Source: Paraburkholderia sp. FT54 (GTDB lineage: Bacteria; Pseudomonadota; Gammaproteobacteria; Burkholderiales; Burkholderiaceae). From it: a stretch of DNA of 64,000 nucleotides. Each line of letters opens with the position of its first letter. Within the stretch, counting starts at the first letter, position 1. This document shows, in pieces, positions 8,008 through 17,472 of this stretch. Where the stretch lies: assembly GCF_031585635.1 (NCBI RefSeq), contig NZ_CP134195.1, forward strand, positions 3,162,001 to 3,226,000. The letters run 5' to 3'. A program made the position numbers and the translations under genes. A model generated the notes under the pieces. The model did no database searches. It had not been told where the DNA came from and saw nothing but the letters and a program-made list of their open reading frames with translations.

Positions 8008-9012
8008 TCAGATAGCGGCGGAGCCGTGCTGCATGGCGGCGTCGTGCGTTTCGGTGTGAACGTAGTCGATCGCCTCGAGCGCGGCGCTGATGGGCGGCAC
8101 GGATTGGCCGTCGCCGATGGAGATGGAGCGAAACGGCGATTCGATGCCGAAATGCGACGGCGGGGTCGCCACGAAGATCATCACGGTGCGCTTCTGCAGT
8201 GCGTGCGCGAGGTGGACGAAGCCGGTGTCGGTGCCGACCACGAGCGAGCACGCGTCGATCATCTGTGCGATTTCGGTCACGCTCATTTTCGGCAGGACGG
8301 TCGCGCCCGGCAACTGCGAAGCGATCTGCTCCGCTTCCACTCGCTCGCCTTCCGAGCCCCACGGCAGCACCAGCTTGAAACCGCGTTGCGCCAGTTCATG
8401 GCCGATCGCCACCCAATGACTCACCGGCCATTTCTTGTCGTCTTTCGAGGTGGCGTGAAAGAACGCCGCGACGGGTGCGCCGTTCGACTCGAACGGAAGA
8501 CTGGCCGGCTCCGGCAAGCGCAGACGGAAAACCGCCGGCCCCTCTATCTGGTAGCCCAGCGCCTCGCCTGCGTTGATACGCATGCCATGCCACGCATTGC
8601 ATTTCGGACGCGGCCCGAATCGCCCGGTATAAGCGAACGCGGCGCCCTGCTCTCCAAGATCCGGCGCCCGATAGCCGATGCGCCGCGACGAGCGCGCCAG
8701 AAACGCAATGATCGCGCTCTTGTACACACCTTGAATGTCGATGATGAAATCGTAGCGATAGGCACGCAACTCGGCGATGGATGCCCAGATCGACTTGAAA
8801 TCGGCCCACCGGCGCGCTTTCTTGAAGCGACGCAACGGCGCGCACAGCACGCGGTCGACGTTCTCGCTCCACTGCACCACTTCGGCGAATGCTTCGTCGG
8901 CGGCCCAATCCACCTGAACGCCAGGAAACGCGCGTTTGATATCGGCGACGACCGGCAAGGCCTGCACGATATCGCCGAGTGAAGTGACCTTGACGATAAG
9001 GACTCGCTTCAT
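8008..9012 (-). CDS. waaC: lipopolysaccharide heptosyltransferase I
   Basis: Glycosyltransferase family 9 enzyme that adds the first L-glycero-D-manno-heptose to Kdo2-lipid A on the cytoplasmic face of the inner membrane. The 334-residue protein begins MKRVLIVKVTSLGDIVQALP, the family's N-terminal signature, with the glycine-rich acceptor loop, and continues with DFIIDIQGVYKSAIIAFLARSSRRIGY. The C-terminal half has the nucleotide-sugar part: HATSKDDKKWPVSHW, then CSLVVGTDTGFVHLAHAL around residues 255-272 with the conserved D-T-G-x-x-H. The start at 9012 matches the family N-terminus. It stands alone, divergent from the ClC gene. Confidence 0.93.
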   Translation of the reverse strand: MKRVLIVKVTSLGDIVQALPVVADIKRAFPGVQVDWAADEAFAEVVQWSENVDRVLCAPLRRFKKARRWADFKSIWASIAELRAYRYDFIIDIQGVYKSAIIAFLARSSRRIGYRAPDLGEQGAAFAYTGRFGPRPKCNAWHGMRINAGEALGYQIEGPAVFRLRLPEPASLPFESNGAPVAAFFHATSKDDKKWPVSHWVAIGHELAQRGFKLVLPWGSEGERVEAEQIASQLPGATVLPKMSVTEIAQMIDACSLVVGTDTGFVHLAHALQKRTVMIFVATPPSHFGIESPFRSISIGDGQSVPPISAALEAIDYVHTETHDAAMQHGSAAI

Positions 9013-9225
9013 TGAAGACCTGTCAGTTGTTCGAACATCAAAGCATTTTAGCCGACGGATAGGATAATCATTACCCAACCCGCCAGGGCGTATATCGTTC
9101 GCTCATACAGCGAGTGACATCGAGCGCCTTACACGCAGCCCTTTTACACCATTTCAAAATACTTTCACACCAGTCCACGGGCCCGGCGCGCCTTATACTG
9201 CACCCTTTTGCGTCAGCACTCGCCC

Positions 9226-10722
9226 ATGTCCCGGCCCGTCCCGCTCCGCTCTTCCACCATCGTTCGTCGCGCGCGGCGACTTTGGCGCCAATATGGCGTC
9301 TTCTGGCTCGGCGCGATTGCGGTCGGCCTCGTCGCGGTGCTGTACGCGAGACTGATCGACTGGGGCTACGGCGAGTTCCGCGCCATGCAGCAACAGCATG
9401 TGTGGGCGCCCCTGATCGTCACGCCCGCGGTCGCGGCGCTCGCGGTGTGGCTCACGCGCAAATTCTTCCGCGGCGCCGAAGGCAGCGGCATTCCGCAGGT
9501 CATCGCCACTCTTCACTCGAAACCCGGCGAATACGGTGCGCGTCTGCTGTCGTTCCGGATTCTGTTCGGCAAAATCGCCGTGTCGTTTCTGGCGATTCTC
9601 GGCGGCTTCACGATCGGCCGCGAAGGACCGACCGTGCAGGTCGGCGCCGCGCTGATGTTCAATCTGCGCCGGCTCTATCCACGCTCGAATGCATTGATCG
9701 AACGGCAACTGGTGCTGGCCGGCGCGGCGGCGGGTTTGTCCGCGGCGTTCAATACGCCGCTCGCCGGCATCGTCTTCGCAATCGAGGAATTGACGCGCAG
9801 CTTCGAGGCGCGCGCGAGTGGCGTGCTGATCACCGCGATCATCATCGCCGGCGTGATCGCGCTCGGACTGAATGGCAACTACACCTATTTCGGCACCATC
9901 CAGATCGGCGCGCACTTCCCCGATCTGCTGGCGCTCGCGGTGCTGCTCACGGCGGTCGTCACCGGTCTCGCGGGCGGCGTATTCGGCTGGCTGCTGCTGA
10001 ATACCGCGCGCTGGATTCCGGCGCCGCTGCGTCACTTGCATAGCGAGCGGCCGGTCGCCTTCGCCGCGCTGTGCGGTTTGGTGATCGCGGTGGTCGGCCT
10101 GATTTCGGGTGGCACGACCTTCGGCAGCGGCTACGCGGAAGCGCGTGGCTTGCTCGACGGGCACGCGCAGTTGTCGGTGTTCTATCCGTTCATGAAAATG
10201 ATCTCGATGGTCGGCTCGTATCTGCCGGGCATTCCGGGCGGCATCTTCGCGCCGTCGCTGTCGATCGGCGCGGGCTTCGGCGATCTGCTGCACAGGGTGT
10301 TCGGCTCGCTGGATCTGCCGATGCTGATCGCGCTCGGCATGGTCGGCTATCTGGCCGCCGTCACGCAGTCGCCGATCACGTCGTTCGTGATCGTGATGGA
10401 GATGATCAACGGCCACGCGTTGGTGATCTCGCTGATGGCGACCGCGTTGATTTCGAGCCGCGTGTCGCGGCTGTTCGCGCCGCCGCTGTATGAGTCGCTG
10501 GCAGCGCGCTATATGGCGCCGCTGCCGCAGCCCGCGCCCGCACCGGTACCGGAAGTGCCCGAAGTGGAAGCGCCCACTCCGGTTGTAGAGAAAGCCGACA
10601 GCGAGCCGCCGGTTGATCACGCCGGCGGCAGCGCTCCGCAAATCGACGCGCCTGCTCCGGCTGCTACGGAAGTCGACGGCGAGCCGCCTGCCGAAGACGC
10701 CGGCAGCGCCCCACGTCAGTAA
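9226..10722 (+). CDS. ClC family chloride channel/antiporter
   Basis: A 498-residue inner-membrane protein of the ClC family. The selectivity-filter motifs are all present: GSGIP (86-90), GREGP (131-135) with the gating glutamate E133, and GIPGGIFAP (335-343). FNTPLAGIVFAIEE (175-188) carries the inner glutamates typical of H+/Cl- exchangers such as E. coli ClcA, though exchange versus channel activity cannot be proven. After residue 430 there is a 65-70 residue tail rich in Pro, Glu and Ala with no CBS domains, probably disordered. ATG at 9226 is preferred to the in-frame codon at 9208 as it directly precedes the basic amphipathic N-terminus. A TATACT at 9194-9199 is the likely -10. The last 7 bases overlap the convergent 36-aa lipoprotein gene. 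Confidence 0.92.
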   Translation: MSRPVPLRSSTIVRRARRLWRQYGVFWLGAIAVGLVAVLYARLIDWGYGEFRAMQQQHVWAPLIVTPAVAALAVWLTRKFFRGAEGSGIPQVIATLHSKPGEYGARLLSFRILFGKIAVSFLAILGGFTIGREGPTVQVGAALMFNLRRLYPRSNALIERQLVLAGAAAGLSAAFNTPLAGIVFAIEELTRSFEARASGVLITAIIIAGVIALGLNGNYTYFGTIQIGAHFPDLLALAVLLTAVVTGLAGGVFGWLLLNTARWIPAPLRHLHSERPVAFAALCGLVIAVVGLISGGTTFGSGYAEARGLLDGHAQLSVFYPFMKMISMVGSYLPGIPGGIFAPSLSIGAGFGDLLHRVFGSLDLPMLIALGMVGYLAAVTQSPITSFVIVMEMINGHALVISLMATALISSRVSRLFAPPLYESLAARYMAPLPQPAPAPVPEVPEVEAPTPVVEKADSEPPVDHAGGSAPQIDAPAPAATEVDGEPPAEDAGSAPRQ

Positions 10723-10826
10723 ACGACGACGGCCGGCGCGCGCAGATACACGGGCCGCGCCGGCACGACCACGCAGCCGGCCAGCATGACCGCCAGCACG
10801 GCGATCAGAAGCAGATTCTTTTTCAT
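10716..10826 (-). CDS. tiny lipoprotein, 36 aa
   Basis: Reading the minus strand from 10826 gives MKKNLLLIAVLAVMLAGC, a perfect lipoprotein signal with LAGC lipobox, followed by only 18 residues rich in Val, Pro, Ala and Arg (VVVPARPVYLRAPAVVVY). AGGAACC lies 7-13 nt before the ATG. The TGA lies inside the 3' end of the convergent ClC gene (7-bp overlap). It is 141 bp downstream of the YXWGXW-repeat gene on the same strand and may share its transcript. Similar VxVPxRPVY lipoprotein stubs occur in Burkholderia; no function known. Confidence 0.65.
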   Translation of the reverse strand: MKKNLLLIAVLAVMLAGCVVVPARPVYLRAPAVVVY

Positions 10827-10967
10827 CACATGGTTCCTGAAGCGCGCGCAGACAAGCGTCACGCCGAGCGCGCGCGGCGCCTGCGCTTGTCCGCGCTTGT
10901 CGAAATGGAAAGGGCGGTGCGCACAGCGTTCACCGCACCGCGCCGCTTACTGTTGAAGCCCGCAGCG

Positions 10968-11279
10968 TTACGCCCAATGCCCTTGAACCCAGTGGTAGTT
11001 CGGACCATGTGCGACCCAGTGGCCCGGCACCCAGTGATAGCCGGCACGTTCGGCTTGCCAGTGACCGCCGACCCACACGTAGCGGCCATGATCCCAGCGC
11101 CAATGACCGTGATCCCACACGTAGCCGACGCGCGGCGCCGGCACCGCTTCATAACGCACCGGCGGCGGCGCGGACGGCGCGATCACGACGACTTCCGCGG
11201 CCGAAGCCGATGCCACGGCGGCAGCGCCGGCGGCGATCAATACGGTGTTGGCAAGCAGCAAACGAAAGGTCTTGTTCAT
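10968..11279 (-). CDS. YXWGXW-repeat exported protein
   Basis: A 103-residue protein with an N-terminal signal peptide (cleavage likely after ASASA, residue 28) and a mature region built from W-x-x-G-H-W units: YVWDHGHWRWD, YVWVGGHWQAE, YHWVPGHWVAH and YHWVQGHWA. This matches the YXWGXW repeat family (BcpO-related WVPGHW proteins), periplasmic or outer-membrane-associated proteins of unknown role. GAGGGAAAAC lies directly before the ATG. The small lipoprotein gene 10716-10826 follows on the same strand. Confidence 0.8.
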   Translation of the reverse strand: MNKTFRLLLANTVLIAAGAAAVASASAAEVVVIAPSAPPPVRYEAVPAPRVGYVWDHGHWRWDHGRYVWVGGHWQAERAGYHWVPGHWVAHGPNYHWVQGHWA

Positions 11280-11585
11280 GTTTTCCCTCTGTAGGTGGAC
11301 ACCGAAGGCGGCGTTATCCGTTTAATGCGCGAGGGAACGAAGCGGCTGACCGCGGGCATGTAACGCCACACGCTGAAGTGCAACGGATTATTTCGACGTA
11401 CGGCCGACGCACGCGAGCAAACCCATGCATGCGCACGAAAACCCAGAGGAAATGGGAACGACGATGAGACACAACAGAGCGGCGCACTCGCGCGCCGCCC
11501 TGCGTCACGTCATCTCGACACAACGCAGCGAAGCGCGCAGCACGTCATGGGCAACCGGCCGCGAGAGGGAACAGAGCTTGAACGA
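11280..11585. other. intergenic region between minE and the YXWGXW gene
   Basis: 306 bp. Short frames on both strands have no coding support. No terminator with a T run is visible after minE. It presumably holds the promoter of the YXWGXW gene, which I cannot place. Confidence 0.4.
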
Positions 11586-11840
11586 TCAGGCCTGCGGTAT
11601 TTCGATCTTGACCTCGAGCACTTCGAGATCGTCCTGGCGTTCGAGGCTCACGCGAATATCGTCGTTGGAAATCTTCACGTACTTCGAGATCACGGCCACC
11701 AGTTCGCGTTGCAACGCAGGCAGGTAATCGGCAGGCGCATGGCCGCCGGCGCGCTCATGCGCGATGATCAACTGCAAACGTTCCTTCGCTACCGACGCGG
11801 ACTTCTTCTTCTCGCCCAGCAAAAACGAAAGAATCGACAT
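11586..11840 (-). CDS. minE: cell division topological specificity factor MinE
   Basis: 84 residues, standard length. The N-terminal membrane-targeting and anti-MinCD part is [30 protein letters not shown] and the C-terminal dimerisation/topology domain begins near residue 36 ([20 protein letters not shown]). MinE releases MinD ATPase from the membrane and drives pole-to-pole oscillation so that FtsZ rings form only at midcell. It follows minD by 14 bp, last gene of minC-minD-minE. A longer frame upstream on this strand is only an antisense-type extension through minD. Confidence 0.97.
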   Translation of the reverse strand: MSILSFLLGEKKKSASVAKERLQLIIAHERAGGHAPADYLPALQRELVAVISKYVKISNDDIRVSLERQDDLEVLEVKIEIPQA

Positions 11841-11854
11841 TACGTGCGCTCCCC

Positions 11855-12670
11855 TTACTTGGTGCCGAAGAGGCGCTGCAGCAGCCCGGGCTTCTGGTAG
11901 TCGGTAAAGCGAAGCGACTTCTGCTCGCCGAGGAAACGCGACACGACGTCTTTGTAGGCTTCGGCCACATCGGTGCCGTCGAGATGCACGGCGGGCAAGC
12001 CCTGGTTCGACGCGTGCAGCACCGCTTCCGATTCCGGAATCACGCCGATCAGATCGATGCGCAGGATTTCCTGGATGTCGGTGAGCGACAGCATTTCGCC
12101 TTCGCTGACGCGCTTGGGGTTGTAGCGGGTGATCAGCAGGTGTTCCTTGATCGGCTCCTTGCTTTCGATCGCGCGCTTGGTCTTCGACGACAGAATGCCG
12201 AGGATGCGGTCGGAGTCGCGCACCGACGAGACTTCCGGATTCGTCACGATCAGCGCTTCGTCGGCGAAATGCATGGCGAGCAGCGCGCCCGATTCGATAC
12301 CGGCCGGCGAATCGCAAACGATGTATTCGAAGTCCATCGCGATCAGATCGTTGATGACCTTCTCGACGCCTTCCATCGTCAGCGCGTCTTTGTCACGCGT
12401 CTGCGAGGCCGGGAGGATAAAGAGGTTCTCGCACTTCTTGTCCTTGATGAGCGCCTGGTTCAGATTGGCTTCGCCCTGGATCACATTGATCAGGTCATAC
12501 ACCACGCGGCGCTCACAACCCATGATGAGGTCGAGGTTACGCAGGCCGACGTCGAAGTCGATCACGGCGGTCTTGCTGCCACGCAGTGCGAGGGCCGATG
12601 CAAAACTCGCGCTCGTGGTCGTCTTGCCCACGCCGCCCTTGCCCGAAGTCACCACAATGATTTTTGCCAT
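11855..12670 (-). CDS. minD: septum site-determining ATPase MinD
   Basis: 271-residue ParA/MinD-type ATPase. The deviant Walker A is [13 protein letters not shown] near residues 9-20 with the signature lysine, D-residues follow in [17 protein letters not shown], and the C-terminal amphipathic membrane-targeting helix is the basic and hydrophobic [13 protein letters not shown] end. MinD binds MinC and carries it to the membrane; MinE stimulates its ATP hydrolysis. ATG preceded by AAGGTAAGGG. Middle gene of the operon, 103 bp after minC. Confidence 0.98.
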   Translation of the reverse strand: MAKIIVVTSGKGGVGKTTTSASFASALALRGSKTAVIDFDVGLRNLDLIMGCERRVVYDLINVIQGEANLNQALIKDKKCENLFILPASQTRDKDALTMEGVEKVINDLIAMDFEYIVCDSPAGIESGALLAMHFADEALIVTNPEVSSVRDSDRILGILSSKTKRAIESKEPIKEHLLITRYNPKRVSEGEMLSLTDIQEILRIDLIGVIPESEAVLHASNQGLPAVHLDGTDVAEAYKDVVSRFLGEQKSLRFTDYQKPGLLQRLFGTK

Positions 12671-12773
12671 TACCCTTACCTTGTGTTCGTCAAATTCGTC
12701 AATTATGTGCGGCCATATTTGCCGTGAAACGCCGCGTGCTCCGGATTGATCGAGGCAGCGCGCTTCACGTCGC

Positions 12774-13616
12774 TTAGGTGAGCCGCAGCGGTTCGATCAT
12801 CAACTTTTCTTCTTCGAGCCAGATCTGCACCGGCTTGCCGAGCACGTCGGCCGGCAGTGGGGTCTCGGTCGTTCGATAGATGCCTGCAATCGAGATCAGT
12901 TCCGGCTCGAGACACGTGCAGAAAATGCGCGCGTCGTGATTGCCCTGCACGCCGGCCAATGCCCGGCCGCGCAGCGGCGCATAAATATGGATGTTGCCTT
13001 CCGCGATCACTTCCGCGCCGTAGCTCACGAGGCCGAGTACGACCAGGTCGCCCTTGGCGTAAATACGCTGGCCGGAGCGCAGCGGCTTGTCGACCACCAT
13101 GGTTTGCGACGACGTGGCGAGACGCACCGGCTCCGCGGCAGGAGCGGGCTCGACGGCCGCCGCCGTGGCGGGCGTGCCGTTCTCCGGCGTGGCCGCGGCC
13201 ACTTCGAACAGATCGGCCGGAGGCGTGGCCGTCGCGGCGGTGACAGCCGGCGCCGTAGCGGCGGCGCTGTCTTCGTCAGCGGATTTAGCGGCGGCGCCGC
13301 GGCGGTCACGGGCTTCGAGCAGCGGCAACTGCGACTCCGCCGCCCACACCTGCTGCGCATTGGCGACCACGCCGACCGGGCGCATGCGCACGCTGTCGAG
13401 CAGCTGCGCGATGTCGGCGAGCGGCACGCGTTCGTTCTCGGCGAGACGGCGCACGTCGATGGCGACGACGTCGTTAGCGAAAAATTCGGGGGTCGCCTCG
13501 AAGCGCCGGGTCAGTTCGGCACGCATGGCGTCGAGGTCGGTTGTCTTGACCACGAACAGAAGCGTGTCGACAGAGCCGCTGCGAAGTTCGAAAAAGGGCG
13601 ATTTCTTGGGCGACAT
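12774..13616 (-). CDS. minC: septum site-determining protein MinC
   Basis: 280 residues. N-terminal FtsZ-inhibiting domain about 1-100 ([22 protein letters not shown]), C-terminal beta-helix dimerisation and MinD-binding domain about 168-280 ([27 protein letters not shown], then [15 protein letters not shown]). Between them lies a roughly 70-residue Ala/Pro/Thr-rich linker, much longer than in E. coli MinC. The start at 13616 (MSPKKSPFF) matches the family; another ATG four codons upstream at 13628 is possible. First gene of the operon; TAAAAT on the minus strand (13646-13641) 25 bp upstream is a likely -10 element with a poor -35. Confidence 0.96.
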   Translation of the reverse strand: MSPKKSPFFELRSGSVDTLLFVVKTTDLDAMRAELTRRFEATPEFFANDVVAIDVRRLAENERVPLADIAQLLDSVRMRPVGVVANAQQVWAAESQLPLLEARDRRGAAAKSADEDSAAATAPAVTAATATPPADLFEVAAATPENGTPATAAAVEPAPAAEPVRLATSSQTMVVDKPLRSGQRIYAKGDLVVLGLVSYGAEVIAEGNIHIYAPLRGRALAGVQGNHDARIFCTCLEPELISIAGIYRTTETPLPADVLGKPVQIWLEEEKLMIEPLRLT

Positions 13617-13838
13617 AGCGTTCGGCAAAAAATTTTGCGTATTTTACAGGCGTCGACGCGCGCGGCCAGCTTTTTTGCCGTGAGAACGAGCCGCCGCGAT
13701 CACGGCGCGGCCATGCACAGGCAACGCGACGGCCGCGCGGTGGCCATTCAGGCCGCGCTTCGCGCCGATGACCCGGCGACGGACGCTGAACAGACGCGGA
13801 TGGGAATCGAGCGGCAGACTGTTGCGCCGCTCGCGAGA

Positions 13839-14372
13839 TCACTGCTGAAACACTTGGGACGTGGTCGGCACGTGCCGCACCAGCAGGCTTTCGGCCTGGT
13901 CCGGCGCACGCGTGACACGCCGATGCTCGCCGGTCGGGCCGAACCCGAGCGCCTCGTAAAAGCGCATCGCATTGCGGTTGGCGTCGGCAACCCACGCATA
14001 GATTTCCGTCGCGCCTTCATTCGCGAGCCACGCGGCGGCCGAGTCGACCAGCAACTCACCGCCCCGCAGATGACGCACGGCCGGCGCCACCCACAGTTCG
14101 CAAACGAATGCGCGGCGCGCCGCGGTGTCGTCGAAGTGCGCTTCGATCAGTCCCGCGGGATGGCCCTCGGTGTAAAGGAGGAAGGTGGTGACGGTGAAGG
14201 AAACCGCGTGATTCGCAGCGGTGACGTCGAAACTGGCGGCGTCGGCCGACAACGCGTCCTCGAGCGTGGCGCCGAAGGCATAGGGTGCCTCCCGCAGCGA
14301 CGCAGTACGGAGTTCGCGGAAAACGGCGCCCTGATCAGCGGCGATACGGCGAACGGTCAATGACGGACTCAT
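13839..14372 (-). CDS. GNAT-family N-acetyltransferase
   Basis: 177 residues with the GNAT fold: MSPSLTVRRIAADQGAVFRELR at the N-terminus, beta4 CELWVAPAVRH (about residues 91-101) leading into the acetyl-CoA loop LRGGELLVDSAAAWL (a variant of R/Q-x-x-G-x-G/A with RGGE), and the C-terminal YAWVADANRNAMRFYEALGF typical of motif B. The pyrophosphate loop is slightly degenerate. Substrate unknown; small-molecule or protein N-acetylation are both possible. It stands alone between minC and map on the same strand, with no clear operon link. Confidence 0.85.
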   Translation of the reverse strand: MSPSLTVRRIAADQGAVFRELRTASLREAPYAFGATLEDALSADAASFDVTAANHAVSFTVTTFLLYTEGHPAGLIEAHFDDTAARRAFVCELWVAPAVRHLRGGELLVDSAAAWLANEGATEIYAWVADANRNAMRFYEALGFGPTGEHRRVTRAPDQAESLLVRHVPTTSQVFQQ

Positions 14373-14542
14373 GCAGACGAAAACCCCTTGAAACCCTAAG
14401 CCGTAGCTTTAACCGAACCGGCGCGAGAGTCAAATCATTATTTACCGGATTGTGGGACCACGCACCAAGCGCATGCGGACGCTGCGGCATTTCGCGCGCC
14501 CGTCTCCGCGATAGCGGCCGGACGCGCACGCACCAGGCATGT

Positions 14543-15328
14543 TCACGGTGCTTCGTAGCTGCCGGTGCCGTCCGGCCACGGCGTCAACAGCTCATAGCCG
14601 TCGTCTGTCACGGCGATCATGTGTTCCCACTGGGCCGATAACGAGCGGTCCCTGGTGACGACGGTCCAGCCGTCGCGTTGCACCGCGGTGCCGGCTCGGC
14701 CGGCGTTGATCATCGGTTCGATGGTGAAGACCATGCCCGGCTTCAGACGCACGCCCTGCCCCGGCTGGCCGTAGTGCAGCACTTGCGGGTCTTCGTGGTA
14801 AACCTTGCCGATGCCGTGCCCGCAATAGTCGCGCACGATCGAGAAGCCGTCGCGCTGCGCAACCTTCTGAATCGCATGGCCCACGTCGCCGAGCGTCGCG
14901 CCCGGCTTCACTTCGCGGATGCCGGCGAGCATCGCTTCATAGGTCGTGTCGACTAGCTGGCGCGCCACCGTGCTCGCCTGGCCGACGCAATACATGCGGC
15001 TCGTGTCGCCAAAGTAGCCGTCCTTGATGATCGCGACGTCGATATTGATGATGTCGCCGTCCTTCAGAATCTCGCCGCGATTCGGGATGCCGTGGCACAC
15101 CACCGAGTTGACCGAAGTGCAAACCGTCTTCGGAAAACCCAGATAGCCGACATTTGCCGGAATCGACTTTTGCGTATTGACAATGTAGTCGTTGCACAGT
15201 GCGTCCAGTTCGTCGGTGGAGACACCGGCCTTGACGTGCTCGCCGATCATCGCCAGCACGTCGGCCGCGAGGCGGCCGGAAATGCGCAGCCTGGCGATGT
15301 CGTCGGGAGTCTTGTAGGTAATGGCCAT
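14543..15328 (-). CDS. map: type I methionine aminopeptidase
   Basis: 261-residue enzyme that removes the initiator methionine from nascent proteins in the cytosol. The five metal ligands are in place: NIDVAIIKDGYFGDTSRMY supplies two Asp residues, CGHGIGKVYHEDP the His, FTIEPMIN and the C-terminal QWEHMIAV the two Glu residues. VCHGIPN carries the substrate-contacting His. The start at 15328 (MAITYKTPDDIARLR) matches the family; the upstream extension to 15481 has no similarity. Burkholderia often carry two map genes, one beside rpsB; this one has no ribosomal neighbour and may be the second copy. Confidence 0.95.
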   Translation of the reverse strand: MAITYKTPDDIARLRISGRLAADVLAMIGEHVKAGVSTDELDALCNDYIVNTQKSIPANVGYLGFPKTVCTSVNSVVCHGIPNRGEILKDGDIINIDVAIIKDGYFGDTSRMYCVGQASTVARQLVDTTYEAMLAGIREVKPGATLGDVGHAIQKVAQRDGFSIVRDYCGHGIGKVYHEDPQVLHYGQPGQGVRLKPGMVFTIEPMINAGRAGTAVQRDGWTVVTRDRSLSAQWEHMIAVTDDGYELLTPWPDGTGSYEAP

Positions 15329-15736
15329 GAATTCGGTCGATGTGGGTCGAATGGGAGATCGATGTTCAATCGATCGGCCAATTGTACAGAGGATCGCCGC
15401 GAAGGCTCCGCGAGCCGCGCTGAACTGGCCTTGCGAATGTTTCGTCACGGCGTTTGCCACCACACCGCAATCACCTGTCATCGGTCACGCTCAACGTAAT
15501 TCATGCTGCAAACGCACACGAAATCTTTTGCGAGGTTTGCATCTAACAGCGTTTTCGCTCCGTACAGGCAGTTGAGGACTCGTTCTTTATCCCTTCATCA
15601 TTTAGTTCTTCTCAGAAGAACCGGGGCCTCTTTGCGCCCGCGTTTTTTGCTTCTTTGCGGCGCGTGAGCAGTGATTGTCCACGCAATACGCCGCGAGTCC
15701 GCGGCATCGGCAGCGAACCATTTGAGGAGCATCGCC
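15329..15736. other. intergenic region upstream of map and the ferritin-like gene
   Basis: 408 bp between divergent genes. Frames inside it lack coding support. It must hold the two divergent promoters but I cannot assign convincing -35/-10 pairs; the stretch around 15565-15600 is AT-richer than its surroundings. Confidence 0.4.
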
Positions 15737-16714
15737 ATGTCGGAGTCCAGCAACAAATCAGCATCACTTATCGATGCATTCGATCGACGCGCCGAGCGCC
15801 GCCTGCAACGCAGACAGTTCTTTCGCAACGCGGGCGGGTTGGGCCTGGGACTCGTGGGCGGCACGCTGATCAGCGCGTGTGGCGGCGGTTCAGGCTCGAT
15901 CGTGTCGGCGCAGAGCGCGCCGACCGACGCGGAAATCCTGAACTTCGCACTGAATCTGGAGTACCTCGAATCGCAGTTTTATACGTACGCGACCACGGGC
16001 GCTGGCCTTGCCGCCAGCATGACCGCCGGCGTCGGCACGGTGGGCGTGGTGATTCCAGGGCAGCAGGTGCCCTTTCAGGACCCCGTGGTGAAGGCCTACG
16101 CCAACGAGATCGCCAACGACGAGCGCGAGCACGTCACCTTCCTGCGCAGCGCGCTGGGTTCGGCAGCGGTGGCCATGCCGGCGATCGACATTGGCGGCAC
16201 CGATCCGAACGGCGCGTTCTCGAACGCGGCGCGCGCCGCGGGCCTCGTGCCCGCGGGCACCCCGTTCAATCCGTACGCGAACGACAACAACTTTTTGCTC
16301 GGCGCGTACATTTTCGAGGACGTCGGCGTGACCGCGTATAAAGGCGCCTCGCCGCTCATCACCAACAAGACTTTCCTCGAAGCAGCGGCCGGCATTCTCG
16401 CGGCCGAGGCGTATCACGCCGGACTCGTGCGCACCGTGTTGTACTCGAAAGGTATCGACATGACGAGTCTCGTCACCGCAGCCAACGCGATTTCGACCGC
16501 GCGCAACAGCCTCGACCACAACGGCCACGACGATCAAGGCATTACCGGCGCAACGGCCGGCACGTCGAACATCGTGCCGCTGGACAACAATGGGCTCGCG
16601 TTCAGCCGCAACTACAGCAACGTCCTCAACATCGTCTATCTGACGAGTTCGGCGGCGATGAAAGGCGGCTTCTTCCCGAACGGTGTGAACGGTTCGCTCA
16701 ACATGAGCGCCTGA
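15737..16714 (+). CDS. Tat-exported ferritin-like lipoprotein (Ferritin_2 / desiccation-associated type)
   Basis: 325 residues. The N-terminus holds a twin-arginine motif (LQRRQFFRNAGG, about residues 26-37), a hydrophobic segment (LGLGLVGGTLIS) and a cysteine (SACGGG), which suggests a Tat-dependent lipoprotein. The rest is a ferritin-like four-helix domain of the Ferritin_2 family: ILNFALNLEYLESQFYTYA (Glu pair on helix 1), NEIANDEREHVTFLRSAL (E-x-x-H), and LAAEAYHAGLVRTVLYS (E-x-x-H). These residues could bind a di-metal centre. Relatives include plant desiccation-related PCC13-62 and bacterial proteins of unknown role. Start at 15737 is set by GAGGAG at 15724-15729. It is convergent with the lipid operon. 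Confidence 0.85.
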   Translation: MSESSNKSASLIDAFDRRAERRLQRRQFFRNAGGLGLGLVGGTLISACGGGSGSIVSAQSAPTDAEILNFALNLEYLESQFYTYATTGAGLAASMTAGVGTVGVVIPGQQVPFQDPVVKAYANEIANDEREHVTFLRSALGSAAVAMPAIDIGGTDPNGAFSNAARAAGLVPAGTPFNPYANDNNFLLGAYIFEDVGVTAYKGASPLITNKTFLEAAAGILAAEAYHAGLVRTVLYSKGIDMTSLVTAANAISTARNSLDHNGHDDQGITGATAGTSNIVPLDNNGLAFSRNYSNVLNIVYLTSSAAMKGGFFPNGVNGSLNMSA

Positions 16715-16955
16715 AACACGTGACCTGCTGTGCCAGTTGCACCGGCAACGGGTCGCCGCGATGACGATCGCGCTCACCCGTTGGCCCGCCTTCATGCGTA
16801 TTGTCTTGAGCGCTTGACGACATACAGGAGCAGTCGTGAACGAAGCGATGAGCCAGGGCGCCGTGTGACGGTTCGGCGTCCGCCACCGACACCGATTGCC
16901 AAAAGCAGAACAAGCTGGGCCACAACGAACAAGCGCGGCTGCAACGCGCCGCCAA

Positions 16956-17471
16956 CTACCGCCCCGCCATGCCCAGCAATTGCCTGCGTAAAGCAGGCGC
17001 GCGCGTCGACGGATCGAGCCAGATGCCGAAGAATGCGCGCGCGAACGCGGGATCGTCGAACTCGCCGGTCATACGATCGCCGGCATAGAAACGCACGCCT
17101 TTGTCCGGTAGATACACCGCGCTCAACTGGTCGCCGGGACCGACATCCACGAAGGCCTGCAGCATGTCCGCGCGCCAGCGTTCCAGCGTGTCGGGCGGAA
17201 TCGGCGCGGCCGCCAGGCGTTTGATTTCGCTGATACCGGTGTCCGCGAGACGCTCGCGCGTGATGCCGCGCGCGTAGACGATGTGCAGCGCGAAGCGTTC
17301 GTCGTAATCGACCGGCACGCGTTCACTCCACATCTGCGCACGATAGAGCCGAAAACCGAACACGCTGAAATCGCCTTCGCCGACTAGTTGCGCAGACTGC
17401 AGATCGCCACGCCAATCGGCAAAAGCGGCGCTTGCCCACAACACCAGCGCAAGAGCCACAAACCCGCGCAC
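16956..17471 (-). CDS. chalcone isomerase-like periplasmic protein
   Basis: 171 residues with a signal peptide (MRGFVALALVLWASAAFA, cleavage near residue 18) and a chalcone isomerase-like domain (Chalcone_3 type): VGEGDFSVFGFRLYRAQMWS, then FALHIVYARGITRERLADTGISEIKRL and VYLPDKGVRFYAGDRMTGEFDDPAFARAFFGIWLDP. Bacterial members are not flavonoid enzymes and often lie with CFA synthase and DUF1365 genes, as here; fatty acid binding is a plausible role from the fold. Its ATG is one base after the cfa stop codon, so it is translationally coupled as the last gene of the operon. Confidence 0.85.
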   Translation of the reverse strand: MRGFVALALVLWASAAFADWRGDLQSAQLVGEGDFSVFGFRLYRAQMWSERVPVDYDERFALHIVYARGITRERLADTGISEIKRLAAAPIPPDTLERWRADMLQAFVDVGPGDQLSAVYLPDKGVRFYAGDRMTGEFDDPAFARAFFGIWLDPSTRAPALRRQLLGMAGR

Positions 17472-17472
17472 G

